Of a DNA stretch of 64,000 bases, positions 34,435 to 42,496 are shown piece after piece. The position numbers and the translations under genes were made by a program. The stretch lies in contig NZ_CP121247.1 of assembly GCF_029632765.1 (NCBI RefSeq), forward strand, positions 1,178,001 to 1,242,000, written 5' to 3'. The stretch's first letter is position 1. Each line of letters begins with the position of its first letter. The notes beneath the pieces were generated by a model. It saw nothing but the letters and a program-made list of their open reading frames with translations, had not been told where the DNA came from and did no database searches. The stretch is from Arcanobacterium wilhelmae (GTDB lineage: Bacteria > Actinomycetota > Actinomycetes > Actinomycetales > Actinomycetaceae).

Positions 34435-34875
34435 ATGGATGAAGCAACCACGCGGGTACGCCTCGCATTCGAACAGGTCGCCCCCGAGATCCGCGCACAC
34501 GAGCTCACGCCCGAGGCTCGTTTGGTTGAGGACCTCGGGCTCGACCGGCTCGCAAAGTGGCAGGTTGCTGTGGCGATCGAGCGTATCGCACGGGTTGAGA
34601 TTGACGACGCCAAGATCGACAGCGCAACTCGAGTTGCAGATTTCATTTCCCTTGCCGTTTCGGATGCGCCGTTGCCCGCGCAGGACGGCGCAGAGCCGGT
34701 TTCTGACACACAGGGTTCTGAAAAAATCGATAATGACGGTTTCGCCGACAATGCCGCGAAAATAGGGCGTCGCAAAGATAATGACAGCACGTCCGTGAAA
34801 AATTTTACAGACAACGACGCACCCAAAGACTTGGCCGAAGAACTGGCCAATTTAGCCGAATTTTTCAAGAAATAG
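34435..34875 (+). CDS. Acyl-carrier-like protein lacking the phosphopantetheine serine
   Basis: 146 residues. Residues 28-75 align without gaps to helices II-IV of acyl carrier proteins: VEDLGxDxL, an AIE block, VEIDD and TRVADFISL match the ACP motifs VEDLGADSL, ALE, TEIPD and TTVxxAIDYI. The attachment serine of DSL is Arg38. A long acidic, low-complexity tail follows (residues 80-125), then a predicted helix rich in Leu, Glu and Ala ending EFFKK. There are no fatty-acid genes nearby. The ATG at 34435 has a weak ribosome site. No named family recognised. Confidence 0.65.
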   Translation: MDEATTRVRLAFEQVAPEIRAHELTPEARLVEDLGLDRLAKWQVAVAIERIARVEIDDAKIDSATRVADFISLAVSDAPLPAQDGAEPVSDTQGSEKIDNDGFADNAAKIGRRKDNDSTSVKNFTDNDAPKDLAEELANLAEFFKK

Positions 34876-34891
34876 CAGGGAAAACACTGCG

Positions 34892-34909
34892 ATGGGTAGT
34901 ACTACCCAT
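34892..34909. promoter_or_regulatory. Perfect 18-bp palindrome, operator-like
   Basis: ATGGGTAGTACTACCCAT is perfectly symmetric and lies 17 bp after the stop of the acyl-carrier-like gene. It has the size of a dimeric repressor site; the regulator is unknown. Confidence 0.5.
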
Positions 34910-35206
34910 GCAAAACGCTTTCCTAATGTTGACGGCACAGATATGCTTATTGTGTCGCAAACGAAAAGCGAAAGAGACACCAATCGGTTTGTGCGTCCGA
35001 GGCTTCTACACCTCACCGTGGGAGGCAGTGTCTCGATGCAGATGGTAGGTCTTGTGTGCGTGGACCTAGGATCTGTGTCTCGCAGTTGTGCGAGAGGGCG
35101 GCGGCCGATTGTGCGTTGAGGCCGCCGCCCAACCAATTCACCGCTGGCCGGTTTCACCACACCTGCCAGTTCTCACCACCGAGGTGGCGCTCACCAGTCG
35201 CTTCGA

Positions 35207-35242
35207 TGAAAAGGGCCAGCCGATCACCACCGGCTGGCCCTT
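35207..35242 (-). terminator. Rho-independent terminator of the DUF3145 gene
   Basis: A 12-bp stem (AAGGGCCAGCCG and complement) with an 8-nt loop; on the minus strand it is followed by TTTTCATC, 40 nt after the DUF3145 stop. Confidence 0.8.
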
Positions 35243-35281
35243 CAGCTTTCCGCGCGGAGGTCTGCGCGAGAATGCCGACCG

Positions 35282-35788
35282 TTAGCCCACTCGGTGCAAC
35301 CAGCGCACCGGCGCGCCAGCGCCGGCGTAGCGGAATACCTCAAGCTCGTCGTCCCATGCCTGGCCGAGCGCGAGATCAAGGAGACGGCGCAGTTCATCGG
35401 GATCGCCGGCAGAGTTTTCAATGGCTGCGCGGATGCGGTTCTCTGGCACCACAACGTTGCCGAGCTGGTCGGTTTGCGCATAGAAGATACCGAGCCCAGG
35501 AGTGTGCGACCAGCGGCCGCCGTCGGAAATTTGCGTAGGTTCCTCGGTAATCTCGAAGCGAAGGTGCTCCCAGCCGCCGAGTGCAGATGCGAGCATGGCA
35601 CCGGTGCCCACCTCGCCAGCCCACGAGACTTCACCACGGTTCATCTGAGGGAGCGCCGGTTGCTTCGTCCACTCAAAGTGGACAGGATATCCAAGCACGC
35701 TTGTCACCGCCCATTCAACGTGTGGTTGAACAGCCGGTGTAACTGAATGAATGAAGATGACACCACGGGTGGTGTGTTTGTTATTCAC
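35282..35788 (-). CDS. DUF3145 family protein
   Basis: 168 residues starting MNNKHTTRGVIFIHSVTPAVQPHVEWAV, the typical start of the actinobacterial DUF3145 family. FEWTKQPALP, SWAGEVGTGAMLASAL, GWEHLRFEITEEP and GRWSHTPGLG are conserved blocks. The protein is soluble and its role is unknown. It is a single-gene unit with its own terminator; AGGAGG precedes the ATG at 35788. Confidence 0.92.
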   Translation of the reverse strand: MNNKHTTRGVIFIHSVTPAVQPHVEWAVTSVLGYPVHFEWTKQPALPQMNRGEVSWAGEVGTGAMLASALGGWEHLRFEITEEPTQISDGGRWSHTPGLGIFYAQTDQLGNVVVPENRIRAAIENSAGDPDELRRLLDLALGQAWDDELEVFRYAGAGAPVRWLHRVG

Positions 35789-35867
35789 TGTGACCTCCTC
35801 TAAGTGAAATTCCCCTTAACACTTGAAGGCGTCACTTATCTAAGAATGCCACAATTCATATGCGAAG

Positions 35868-36770
35868 TCACGTAAGCGCCTCGCGGAGCATCTCCTCGAG
35901 GGTCGGCGCCTCGAAAGCGAAATTCTCAGCGTCCAGCACCCCGGGCGTCACACGCGCGCTCGCGAGAACAGCCTCCCGACCGGCGTCGCCCAGTACTCCA
36001 AGGATCGCAAAGCGAGGCACCCGAAGAATAGCAGGGCGGCGCACAACTCGAGCAAGCATCGCGTTGAAGTCTTTATTACGCACCGCCGTCGGCCCTACAA
36101 GGTTCACGGGACCAACGATGCTTTCGCGTTGCATTGCGAAAAGGACAGCGCGCACGTGATCACGGATTCCGATCACAGGCATCCAAGACGAACCGTCGCC
36201 CAATGTTGCACCGCCGCCATACCGATAGATGCGTGACAGCGGGCCGAGCATGCCTCCGTCGCTCCCCATGACAAGACCCGTACGCAGATTGACCACTCGT
36301 GTGAGATCTGAGGCCTTACGCGCCTCCTGCTCCCACTCTTCGCACAAACGGGCGAGAAATCCCACTCCCCGGGCGGAGCTCTCGTCGAGGAATTGATCTG
36401 CGTTATCCGGGCCATAGTAGCCAGTTGCTGATCCACAGAGAAACGCCTTCGGGCGGTCAGAATCCGGGAGCTTCTCGATTGCTCGGACGAGCGTGCGCGC
36501 AGTGGTAATGCGAGATCGCACAAGTTCCTCGCGGTACCGGTTCGTCCAGGGCCAGCCAAGCACGCTGGCTCCCGACAGGCAGACGACGCCGTCCGCACCT
36601 GCGAGCACCGCTGGATCACACTGGCCACGCGCCGGATCCCACGGAGCCGTCCCGGGTTGCGAAACGCCATCTCCACGGACGAGCCGGACGACGCTGTGGC
36701 CGAGCCTGTGGGAGTGTGCGGTCAGGTGCCGCCCAATAAAGCCTGACGCACCCGCGATGACGATTTTCAT
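35868..36770 (-). CDS. TIGR01777-type NAD-dependent epimerase
   Basis: 300 residues beginning [27 protein letters not shown], a Rossmann GxxGxxG start. [30 protein letters not shown] (Tyr of the SDR active site) and the C-terminal [10 protein letters not shown] are typical of the TIGR01777/SDR39U1 branch. Substrate unknown. The start overlaps the def stop by 4 bp, so the two are translated from one mRNA. Confidence 0.9.
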   Translation of the reverse strand: MKIVIAGASGFIGRHLTAHSHRLGHSVVRLVRGDGVSQPGTAPWDPARGQCDPAVLAGADGVVCLSGASVLGWPWTNRYREELVRSRITTARTLVRAIEKLPDSDRPKAFLCGSATGYYGPDNADQFLDESSARGVGFLARLCEEWEQEARKASDLTRVVNLRTGLVMGSDGGMLGPLSRIYRYGGGATLGDGSSWMPVIGIRDHVRAVLFAMQRESIVGPVNLVGPTAVRNKDFNAMLARVVRRPAILRVPRFAILGVLGDAGREAVLASARVTPGVLDAENFAFEAPTLEEMLREALT

Positions 36771-37255
36771 GAGAACTTACGGATCTCTTGGAGCGCTTTC
36801 TTGCGGTTTTTACGGTCCAAACGGTCGATGTAAAGGTGACCATCGAGGTGATCCACCTCGTGTTGGATCAGGCGACCCCAAATTTCTTCACCCTCGATCA
36901 CAACCTTGTTGCCATCGAGGTCCATCCCTTCTGCCTTCGCATACCAGGCGCGCTCGCAGGGGAACCAGAGTTCAGGAACCGACAGACAGCCTTCATCGCC
37001 ATCCTGGTACTCCTCGGTGGACAGATCCACGATCTCGGGGTTGAGGATATAACCACGCTTGCCATCGATGTTCCAGGAGAATGCTCGGTAGGACACACCG
37101 ATCTGGTTTGCCGCCAGACCTGCACGGCCGGGCTCGTTGACGGTTTCCATCAGATCGTCCACCAATGCACGGATGCCGGGCGTAATTTCCGTGATCGGTT
37201 CGCACACGGTGCGCAGAACGGGATCACCAATAATTCGAATATCGCGATAAGCCAT
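36767..37255 (-). CDS. def: Peptide deformylase
   Basis: 162 residues with all three catalytic motifs: GLAANQIGV (46-54), EGCLSVPE (Cys90) and QHEVDHLDG (His132, Glu133, His136). It removes the formyl group from nascent N-terminal methionines, the step before Map. It is coupled to the epimerase downstream, and its start lies beside the AT-rich Fic island, 32 bp from a 12-bp direct repeat. Confidence 0.96.
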   Translation of the reverse strand: MAYRDIRIIGDPVLRTVCEPITEITPGIRALVDDLMETVNEPGRAGLAANQIGVSYRAFSWNIDGKRGYILNPEIVDLSTEEYQDGDEGCLSVPELWFPCERAWYAKAEGMDLDGNKVVIEGEEIWGRLIQHEVDHLDGHLYIDRLDRKNRKKALQEIRKFS

Positions 37256-37286
37256 GCGTTTAGTTTAACGCGGCGTAGGACGTGAA

Positions 37287-37298
37287 CCAAAGGATGCC
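37287..37298 (+). repeat. 12-bp direct repeat, left copy flanking the Fic island
   Basis: CCAAAGGATGCC, identical to 39248-39259. The two copies bracket the Fic gene and its non-coding flanks. Confidence 0.5.
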
Positions 37299-37302
37299 TA
37301 CA

Positions 37303-37452
37303 GGACATGTCGTGTTGTTTTTCTTCGGGTTTTTCGTTGGTGTGTCGGGGTTTCGGGGCTGAAAAGTCGTTGTGACTCGAGTTTTTGGTTGGACATTTCG
37401 TGTTGTTTCTACCGGGGTTTGGCCTGATATCGCGCGGGAAAGTCGAGTTTAG
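37303..37452 (+). repeat. Degenerate direct repeat upstream of the Fic gene
   Basis: Two copies of GGACATNTCGTGTTGTTT (37303-37320 and 37391-37408, one mismatch), each followed by a CGGGG-type stretch and then GAAAGTCG or AAAAGTCG with a nearby GAGTTT. The period is 88 bp. Confidence 0.65.
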
Positions 37453-37681
37453 ACTGGGTTGAATTGGGGGATGGGTAACCCTTCATGCAGAATCTGCGGG
37501 ACAGCCAACCGCCGAAGCGTGTAAAAAACTTTCGCAAACAAAATTTGGGCCAATTCTTTTAATAGGAGTGGTGCTGGCGCCGGCTTGTTAGAAAAATTGC
37601 CTATTATTTTATTTAATAAACGACTAGGATATTCGTAAATCGAATAATTTAACTGTTTTTCGAACACACGAACGGCTACCC

Positions 37682-38887
37682 ATGGAAAACTACCCCGAGC
37701 TTCGAAAGCTCAGCTACAGGCGTCCGCCAGAGGACGACGCCGAGTACCAGCGGCGCTTCAACAGCCCCGGCTGCGTCAAGTTAGATTTTCACGTGGGCAA
37801 ATACCCACTCTTCTATGTGATTACACCAGACCTCATTCGCCTCGAAGACCACATCACCCAGGCAGCGTATCGAATCCAGGCGCTCACTCACGACCTCCCC
37901 AACGGAGCCACAGCCCATTTCATCCGCTCGCTTATTGCAGATGAAACCGTAGCAACAAACAGTATCGAGGCAATCCACTCCACCAGAAAGGAAGCGCTCG
38001 AGGCTCTGGACGCCGCGCCAAGCCCTTCGGTTCGGCTGTCCCCTCTTGTACACCTTCTGACAGCTCTTTCGGATGCAGCTGAAAACGTGCCCTTTAACGA
38101 GCCTGCCGACGTGCGCAAAATTTATGACGATGTTACCGCTGGAGAAGTCGCCGAAAGCGACAGCCCCGACGGAAAGCTGTTTCGCGCTCAACCAGTACAT
38201 GTGATGTCGTCAGCTCAAAAGGCGCTGCACACGGGGTTTCAGCCAGAAGAGAGGATTCACCGAGGAATTTCGGCGATCATTCGCGAGTGGAAACAGCCTT
38301 CGAGTTCTCGCCTGATGAGCGCCATCATTGGCCACTTGATGTTTGAAATCGTGCATCCGTTTTACGACGGCAATGGCCGCACTGGGCGCTTTCTTTTAGC
38401 ACGGCAGATTGCTGAGCTGGGATGGCCGATTACAGCGCTTGGGGTGTCAAGCCAAATCGATCGCCAAAAAGCTCAGTATTACGAGCAATTCCTTGCCGCG
38501 GAGCATCCCTTGAATCGGGGAGAGGCCACGCATTTTCTTGCATTCTTTTTGGAGCTTATTCATGCTGCGCAAAATGTGGTGCTTGATCAGTTGAACGAAC
38601 GCCGTCACTCCCTTGACGTCGTTTCGGAGAAGCTTCGCAGTATGGATCTGGATGAGCCTCTAGAAAATACCTTATGGATTTTGGCACAGGTCTACGCATT
38701 TGGGGCCGATGATGCGATCAGCCGGAACGAGCTTGGAAAATATCTCCAGAAATCGACTCCTACGACGGTTGCATATCTTAACGCGCTAGATGACGCCGGA
38801 TGGATTGAGTATGTGAAACGCCGGCCGGTGATGCTCCGACTATCCACCCAAGGCGCGGAAAATCTGGGAATTCTCAGGGCGTACTAG
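37682..38887 (+). CDS. Fic family AMP-transferase-like protein
   Basis: 401 residues. The Fic core motif HPFYDGNGRTGR (225-236) is complete, including the catalytic His and both Arg, so AMP (or other nucleotide) transfer from ATP is expected. The N-terminal helix has TNSIEA at 92-97: Glu96 matches the inhibitory glutamate of class II Fic proteins, though the motif ends in Ala instead of Gly or Asn. A winged-helix domain fills the C-terminus (about 325-395), suggesting DNA binding. No antitoxin gene adjoins. Base use is more AT-rich than in the neighbouring genes, which suggests transfer. Confidence 0.93.
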   Translation: MENYPELRKLSYRRPPEDDAEYQRRFNSPGCVKLDFHVGKYPLFYVITPDLIRLEDHITQAAYRIQALTHDLPNGATAHFIRSLIADETVATNSIEAIHSTRKEALEALDAAPSPSVRLSPLVHLLTALSDAAENVPFNEPADVRKIYDDVTAGEVAESDSPDGKLFRAQPVHVMSSAQKALHTGFQPEERIHRGISAIIREWKQPSSSRLMSAIIGHLMFEIVHPFYDGNGRTGRFLLARQIAELGWPITALGVSSQIDRQKAQYYEQFLAAEHPLNRGEATHFLAFFLELIHAAQNVVLDQLNERRHSLDVVSEKLRSMDLDEPLENTLWILAQVYAFGADDAISRNELGKYLQKSTPTTVAYLNALDDAGWIEYVKRRPVMLRLSTQGAENLGILRAY

Positions 38888-39247
38888 CGCTTCGCGGCGC
38901 TGTCAAGAAGCCAACCAAGAAGGTTCTGGCGCACGCCACTGCTTACAATTCGCAAGCTCGCGGTAAGGATCTTGAAAGTGTAGGGCTCAAGCAATTCTCG
39001 AGTAGCCCGTATCGCCACCGGCAGGTGACTTTACCGCGGGTATAGGGAGCGAATTGATTTTACTCAAGACCATTTCTTTGAAATGGAGTTTTTCCATATC
39101 AGTTCCTAGGATTCGTCTACTGTTCGATGGTGCGGTAGATACCGCCTAGGCCACTTCGGTAGCTTGATCAGAAGATTGTCGGTGTGAATTCCTGACTCAT
39201 TACAGACACTTCGAACAGGAGTGGACTGGAACGACGGCTTAAAGGCC

Positions 39248-39259
39248 CCAAAGGATGCC
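39248..39259 (+). repeat. 12-bp direct repeat, right copy flanking the Fic island
   Basis: CCAAAGGATGCC, identical to 37287-37298, 51 bp from tRNA-Asn. Confidence 0.5.
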
Positions 39260-39272
39260 CCGAAAATAGCAA

Positions 39273-39307
39273 AAGAAAAGCCTCGGCGATGCCGAGGCTT
39301 TTCTTTC
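39273..39307. terminator. Terminator between the Fic island and tRNA-Asn
   Basis: A perfect 15-bp stem (AAGAAAAGCCTCGGC and complement) with a GAT loop. It follows the tRNA-Asn 3' end on minus and gives a T-rich tail on both strands. Confidence 0.88.
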
Positions 39308-39309
39308 TG

Positions 39310-39381
39310 CTCCCGCGACTGGATTCGAACCAGTGACCGTCCGATTAACAGTCGGATGCTCTACCACTGAGCTACGCGGGA
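39310..39381 (-). tRNA. tRNA-Asn (anticodon GTT)
   Basis: A 72-nt cloverleaf on minus. The acceptor TCCCGCG pairs with CGCGGGA, the anticodon stem TCCGA/TCGGA holds loop CTGTTAA (anticodon GTT), and the T-arm is CTGGTTCGAATCCAG. CCA is not encoded. Confidence 0.96.
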
Positions 39382-39478
39382 TCGCAACGAGTTATATTTT
39401 AGCCACCCGAGCCGCCGCATGCAAAACGAAAAATGCCGACTTTTTGGCTTAAATCCGGCACCTGTGCGGCACGCCACA

Positions 39479-39982
39479 TTACGAGTTTTTCTTCAGCGGT
39501 AGCCCAACAGCTTCCCGGAGTTCGACCTCGAGCTGGGCAAGGGAGGCACGGTCGGCCTCGGTGTGTGCCGGCACTGAAAGGATTTCGGTAAAGAGTTCTT
39601 CGTTGCGCCGACGGCGCACTTGCCCGCGCGCCACTCGACCGCTGGGAAGATCCCACACGAGCTGGTGCACGATGGATCGTTCAATTCGCTCATGGACCAT
39701 TGTCACGACGCTCGGATCAGAACCATCGGCAAGGACCAGCACGATCGGTTCGCCGCGGCCACGCCGGGTGAGAGCGAGCGAAAGCTCGGAGGTTTCTTCG
39801 TCCCAGCGCCCGTATTCAAACTCGGCCCAGTCGTATTCTTCGCGCGCGCCGTCAGCACTCACAATTGCCAGACTCTCAGGCCATGTAGCGAGCCAGCGGC
39901 CATCGGCAAGTTCAGCGGCAGAGGTGGGCCGCTTGCCTGCCTCATTTCGCAGATAGTGTGGATATTGCGAACGACCGAACAT
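39479..39982 (-). CDS. Conserved hypothetical cytosolic protein
   Basis: 167 residues starting MFGRSQYPHYLRNEAGKRP. The middle has a WP/YDWAEFEYGRWDEE stretch resembling a small beta-domain, and the C-terminus is helical and charged. No membrane helix or signal. It is coupled to a small membrane protein by a 1-bp overlap (TAATG). I do not recognise a named family; similar short proteins beginning MFGR occur in actinobacteria, but that is a weak recollection. Confidence 0.65.
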   Translation of the reverse strand: MFGRSQYPHYLRNEAGKRPTSAAELADGRWLATWPESLAIVSADGAREEYDWAEFEYGRWDEETSELSLALTRRGRGEPIVLVLADGSDPSVVTMVHERIERSIVHQLVWDLPSGRVARGQVRRRRNEELFTEILSVPAHTEADRASLAQLEVELREAVGLPLKKNS

Positions 39983-40224
39983 TAGCTTTCCTCCCAGTAC
40001 TGCGAATAGACGATGGGCGACGAGCTCGGCTCAGATTTGCGTTCCTGGGCGGCTTTCCCAGCAAAGTAGCCCAGGACCAGCACGATCACGCCGAATACGG
40101 CTGCGATAGCGAAAATGATGCGCTGCTGCTTTTTGAATTTCGCGGCGTCTTCTTCCGAGAGGTTCGCTTTGGCCGCACGGTAGCGTTCGCGCAAGTTTTT
40201 CGGCTCAGTGGGCTGTTCGCTCAT
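39982..40224 (-). CDS. Small single-pass membrane protein
   Basis: 80 residues from the ATG at 40224 (AAAGGAGACACACATG); the longer frame upstream is not native. The N-terminal 32 residues are polar and charged, one helix spans about 33-54 (IIFAIAAVFGVIVLVLGYFAG), and the outer tail is short and acidic. Its stop overlaps the next start by 1 bp. No known family. Confidence 0.7.
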   Translation of the reverse strand: MSEQPTEPKNLRERYRAAKANLSEEDAAKFKKQQRIIFAIAAVFGVIVLVLGYFAGKAAQERKSEPSSSPIVYSQYWEES

Positions 40225-40312
40225 GTGTGTCTCCTTTGTTGAACGTTCCCACACTACCCTGTGTGCGACGCGCTGGTCAGCACCGCGCTTCCAGTTCGGT
40301 TTGGCTTGAGCC

Positions 40313-41134
40313 TTAATCGCCTGGGCGCGTGAGCACCGCTTCAGCCTCCACGACACGTAGCTGGTTCCCCTGCGTGTGCGTCGTCGCCTGAAGGGTTCGC
40401 CACTCCCCTGCCACCCCGACGTCGATGCGCCAGTCCACTTCGAGAGCCGGGCGGTACGTTCCGGGCTGAGAGTATGCCCAGTGGGCGGTTCCGTGGGGCC
40501 ACGGACCCCCTGGAGTCGTGGTTGTGTATTCACGACCGTCGCCGAGTTTCCAACGGAACGACACCGGTTCGCCACGCATTTCCACTCCGACGCCGGCTAC
40601 CGTAACGTGCTTCGTAAAGGCTTTGGTGGTGGCGGCGAAGTAAACATCCTTGTTGACGTAGGCGCTTCCAGCTGGCTGCCAGGTGACTTCGCCCGGGACC
40701 ACGTATTCGACGATCCTCTCCGAGATACGCTTGACGACCGCCTCGGCGCTTGGCACGGCCGGCTTCGGAGGTTTCGATGGCCCTGAGGAGGGATCACAGA
40801 TTTGCTTCGCCTGCTCGATCGCTACGCCCTTGATCACCAACGACCATAGGCACGTTCCGGCATCGTTACGAATCTTTTTCTCCGGGTTCGGCGCGAGTGG
40901 ATTCTGGATCCACAGTGCGTCGTGCACCAGCTTCTCGAAATGAATCTCCTCCGGCGTCTTCGCCCGCGGAAGCTGAGGCATGCGTTGGTTCGGCGGCGAA
41001 GAAGTGTCATGCCGAGATGATTCCTCATCACCATATAGTTCGAAAGCCACAGCATCATCGCCGATGATATCGACGTCCCAATTTATATTTTCCATGTGAA
41101 AGCCGGCGAAAGCCATAACAATTGAAGTAATCAT
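40313..41134 (-). CDS. PKD-domain protein paired with a lipoprotein
   Basis: 273 residues from an ATG at 41134 overlapping the upstream stop by 4 bp. The C-terminal half has a PKD-like beta-sandwich: FRWKLGDGREYTTTTPGGPW then HWAYSQPGTY, the WxFGDG...YxxPGxY pattern. The N-terminus is acidic with only a weak hydrophobic start, so secretion is unclear. Pairs of this kind (short lipoprotein plus PKD protein) are common in Actinomycetaceae, but the role is unknown. Confidence 0.7.
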   Translation of the reverse strand: MITSIVMAFAGFHMENINWDVDIIGDDAVAFELYGDEESSRHDTSSPPNQRMPQLPRAKTPEEIHFEKLVHDALWIQNPLAPNPEKKIRNDAGTCLWSLVIKGVAIEQAKQICDPSSGPSKPPKPAVPSAEAVVKRISERIVEYVVPGEVTWQPAGSAYVNKDVYFAATTKAFTKHVTVAGVGVEMRGEPVSFRWKLGDGREYTTTTPGGPWPHGTAHWAYSQPGTYRPALEVDWRIDVGVAGEWRTLQATTHTQGNQLRVVEAEAVLTRPGD

Positions 41135-41739
41135 TTCAAACTCGATCCAAACGCTTCCGGCTTAGCGATTTCCCAACTGATAAGTCGTAAATTCTCGCCG
41201 GCTTCGAGTACCCCAAGCGCGAGAGCATGAGTGGCTGGCTTTGTCGTATCACCTGACGTGGCACGATATTCTGTGTATTCCGATCGGTCCACCAGATAGT
41301 CCAACCGGTACACGTTTTCACGCTGATAGGCCCGAAAAGTTTTCTGCTTTTTCACCGTGAAATCAACCTGCGACCACTGGCCTGCTTCCCCGTTCTCAAC
41401 TTCCTTGCGCGTATTGTTACAGAATGTGCACTCTGGAGCACTGAGCGCATTCCACAGGCTCAGATCGCGCGTGGCCATTGTGTAGCTGTAGACCTTCAGC
41501 GCGTAACGCCCGAACGCGTCCAGATCTTTCTCACGATCGCCGCTCGGCGTGAACGACGGCTTGGGCACATGCGGCCGCGGCGGCAACGTGTAGGCCGACG
41601 TCGGCGACGGCTCCTCAGCCGAAGCTACCGAAGCCGCGGCTTTCACGCTCGCGGAGGCACCGGCGTCGGGAGAGCCGGCGCGTGCGCAAGCTGCCAACAC
41701 GAATAGCACAATCAAAAGTACGGTGAGTTGTCGTTTCAT
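41131..41739 (-). CDS. Lipoprotein, DUF6318-like
   Basis: 202 residues. Lys-Arg, a hydrophobic run and the lipobox VLAAC (Cys18) give a lipoprotein signal. An Ala/Ser/Pro-rich linker precedes a domain with AFGRYALKVYSYTMATRDLSLWNALSAPECTFCNN, which resembles DUF6318 (small exported domain with a CxxC-like pair). Probably anchored to the outer face of the membrane. Coupled to the PKD gene by 4 bp. Confidence 0.75.
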   Translation of the reverse strand: MKRQLTVLLIVLFVLAACARAGSPDAGASASVKAAASVASAEEPSPTSAYTLPPRPHVPKPSFTPSGDREKDLDAFGRYALKVYSYTMATRDLSLWNALSAPECTFCNNTRKEVENGEAGQWSQVDFTVKKQKTFRAYQRENVYRLDYLVDRSEYTEYRATSGDTTKPATHALALGVLEAGENLRLISWEIAKPEAFGSSLK

Positions 41740-41893
41740 ATCCTCAGGCTAACAAAAATCGCAAAATCCGCTGCGAAGTTTTCCACAGGCCAGAAAATAC
41801 GATTTGCCCACCACCATCGGCATCGAAAACTAGCCCACACCAACACAGCCAGTGCCAAAAACCGAACTTGCACACGCGCGTAGAATGGGTTCC

Positions 41894-42388
41894 ATGGCGA
41901 AAAAGACACACGGCGGCACTCCCGCGATCGACGTTCTGGTGAAATCGAAAACCCCACACAAGGTCTACGAATACGAACATTCACGCGAGATGAGCGACGG
42001 CTACGCGCTCGACACCGCAAATATCCTCGGCGTCGATGCGAAAACCGTGTTCAAAACGCTCCTCACCCTCGTTGACGGAAAACCGGTCGTCGCCGTCGTT
42101 CCCGCCGACCACCGGCTCAACCTCAAGAATCTCGCGAAAGCCGCCGGCGGCAAGCGTGCTCAGATGATGGAGCCGGCGGCCGCTGAACGTCTCACCGGGT
42201 ACGTCACCGGCGGGATTTCCCCGCTCGGGCAACATAAGCGCCTGCCCACTGTGATCGACGCCGGTGCGCAGGAACTCCCAGCGATGCTGGTCTCGGGCGG
42301 GAAGAGGTCGATCTCGGTCTCGCTCGCCCCAGCAGACCTCGCAGCGCTCACACGCGCCACGTTCGCCGCGATCATCGACCACGCCTAG
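41894..42388 (+). CDS. ybaK: Cys-tRNA(Pro) deacylase (YbaK)
   Basis: 164 residues from the ATG at 41894 (AAAATGGGTT upstream, weak site); the open frame upstream is not native. Beginning MAKKTHGGTPAIDVLVKSK, it has KTVFKTLLTLVDGKPVVAVVPADHRLNLKNLAKAAGGK with the catalytic lysine of the family, and GYVTGGISPLGQHKRLPTVID. It hydrolyses Cys-tRNA(Pro) formed by mischarging. The gene stands alone. Confidence 0.93.
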   Translation: MAKKTHGGTPAIDVLVKSKTPHKVYEYEHSREMSDGYALDTANILGVDAKTVFKTLLTLVDGKPVVAVVPADHRLNLKNLAKAAGGKRAQMMEPAAAERLTGYVTGGISPLGQHKRLPTVIDAGAQELPAMLVSGGKRSISVSLAPADLAALTRATFAAIIDHA

Positions 42389-42496
42389 CTCACCAGCGCC
42401 AACTCGACGCCCGCGCGACGGCGAAGGCTCGCGCTCCCTGACGCGCCGTGAAGCGCGCGCAACTCGACCTCGGATATCTCGCGTTCAGCGCGGGTA

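Larger units (their letters stand above)
34876..35281. other. Gene-free stretch with palindrome and hairpins
   Basis: No supported gene in about 400 bp. It holds an 18-bp perfect palindrome (34892-34909), a GC-rich hairpin with an 11-bp stem and 13-nt loop (35096-35130), and the DUF3145 terminator (35207-35242). An open frame on minus (34852-35160) has neither a good start nor recognisable sequence. A small RNA ending at the 35096-35130 hairpin is possible but not shown. Confidence 0.5.
37256..37681. other. AT-rich intergenic leader of the Fic gene
   Basis: Contains a degenerate tandem repeat (37303-37452), then a sharp drop in GC at about 37540-37680 with runs such as TATTATTTTATTTAATAAA, the probable promoter zone for the Fic gene. 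A minus-strand open frame at 37449-37667 is low-complexity and has no ribosome site. Confidence 0.6.
38888..39309. other. Gene-free tail of the Fic island
   Basis: I see no gene in this 420-bp stretch. It contains many in-frame stops on both strands, the right 12-bp repeat (39248-39259) and a terminator hairpin (39273-39307) just beyond the tRNA-Asn 3' end. It may be the decayed remains of another gene. Confidence 0.5.

Noticed and set aside
34852..35160. 102-codon open frame on minus
   Set aside because: Overlaps the end of the acyl-carrier-like gene and a GC-rich hairpin; no recognisable sequence or start signal.
37449..37667. 72-codon open frame on minus in the AT-rich Fic leader
   Set aside because: No ribosome site, low-complexity product and position over the likely Fic promoter.
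37256..39309. Prophage or integrative element around the Fic gene
   Set aside because: No integrase, transposase, phage structural or conjugation gene; only one gene and weak repeats.
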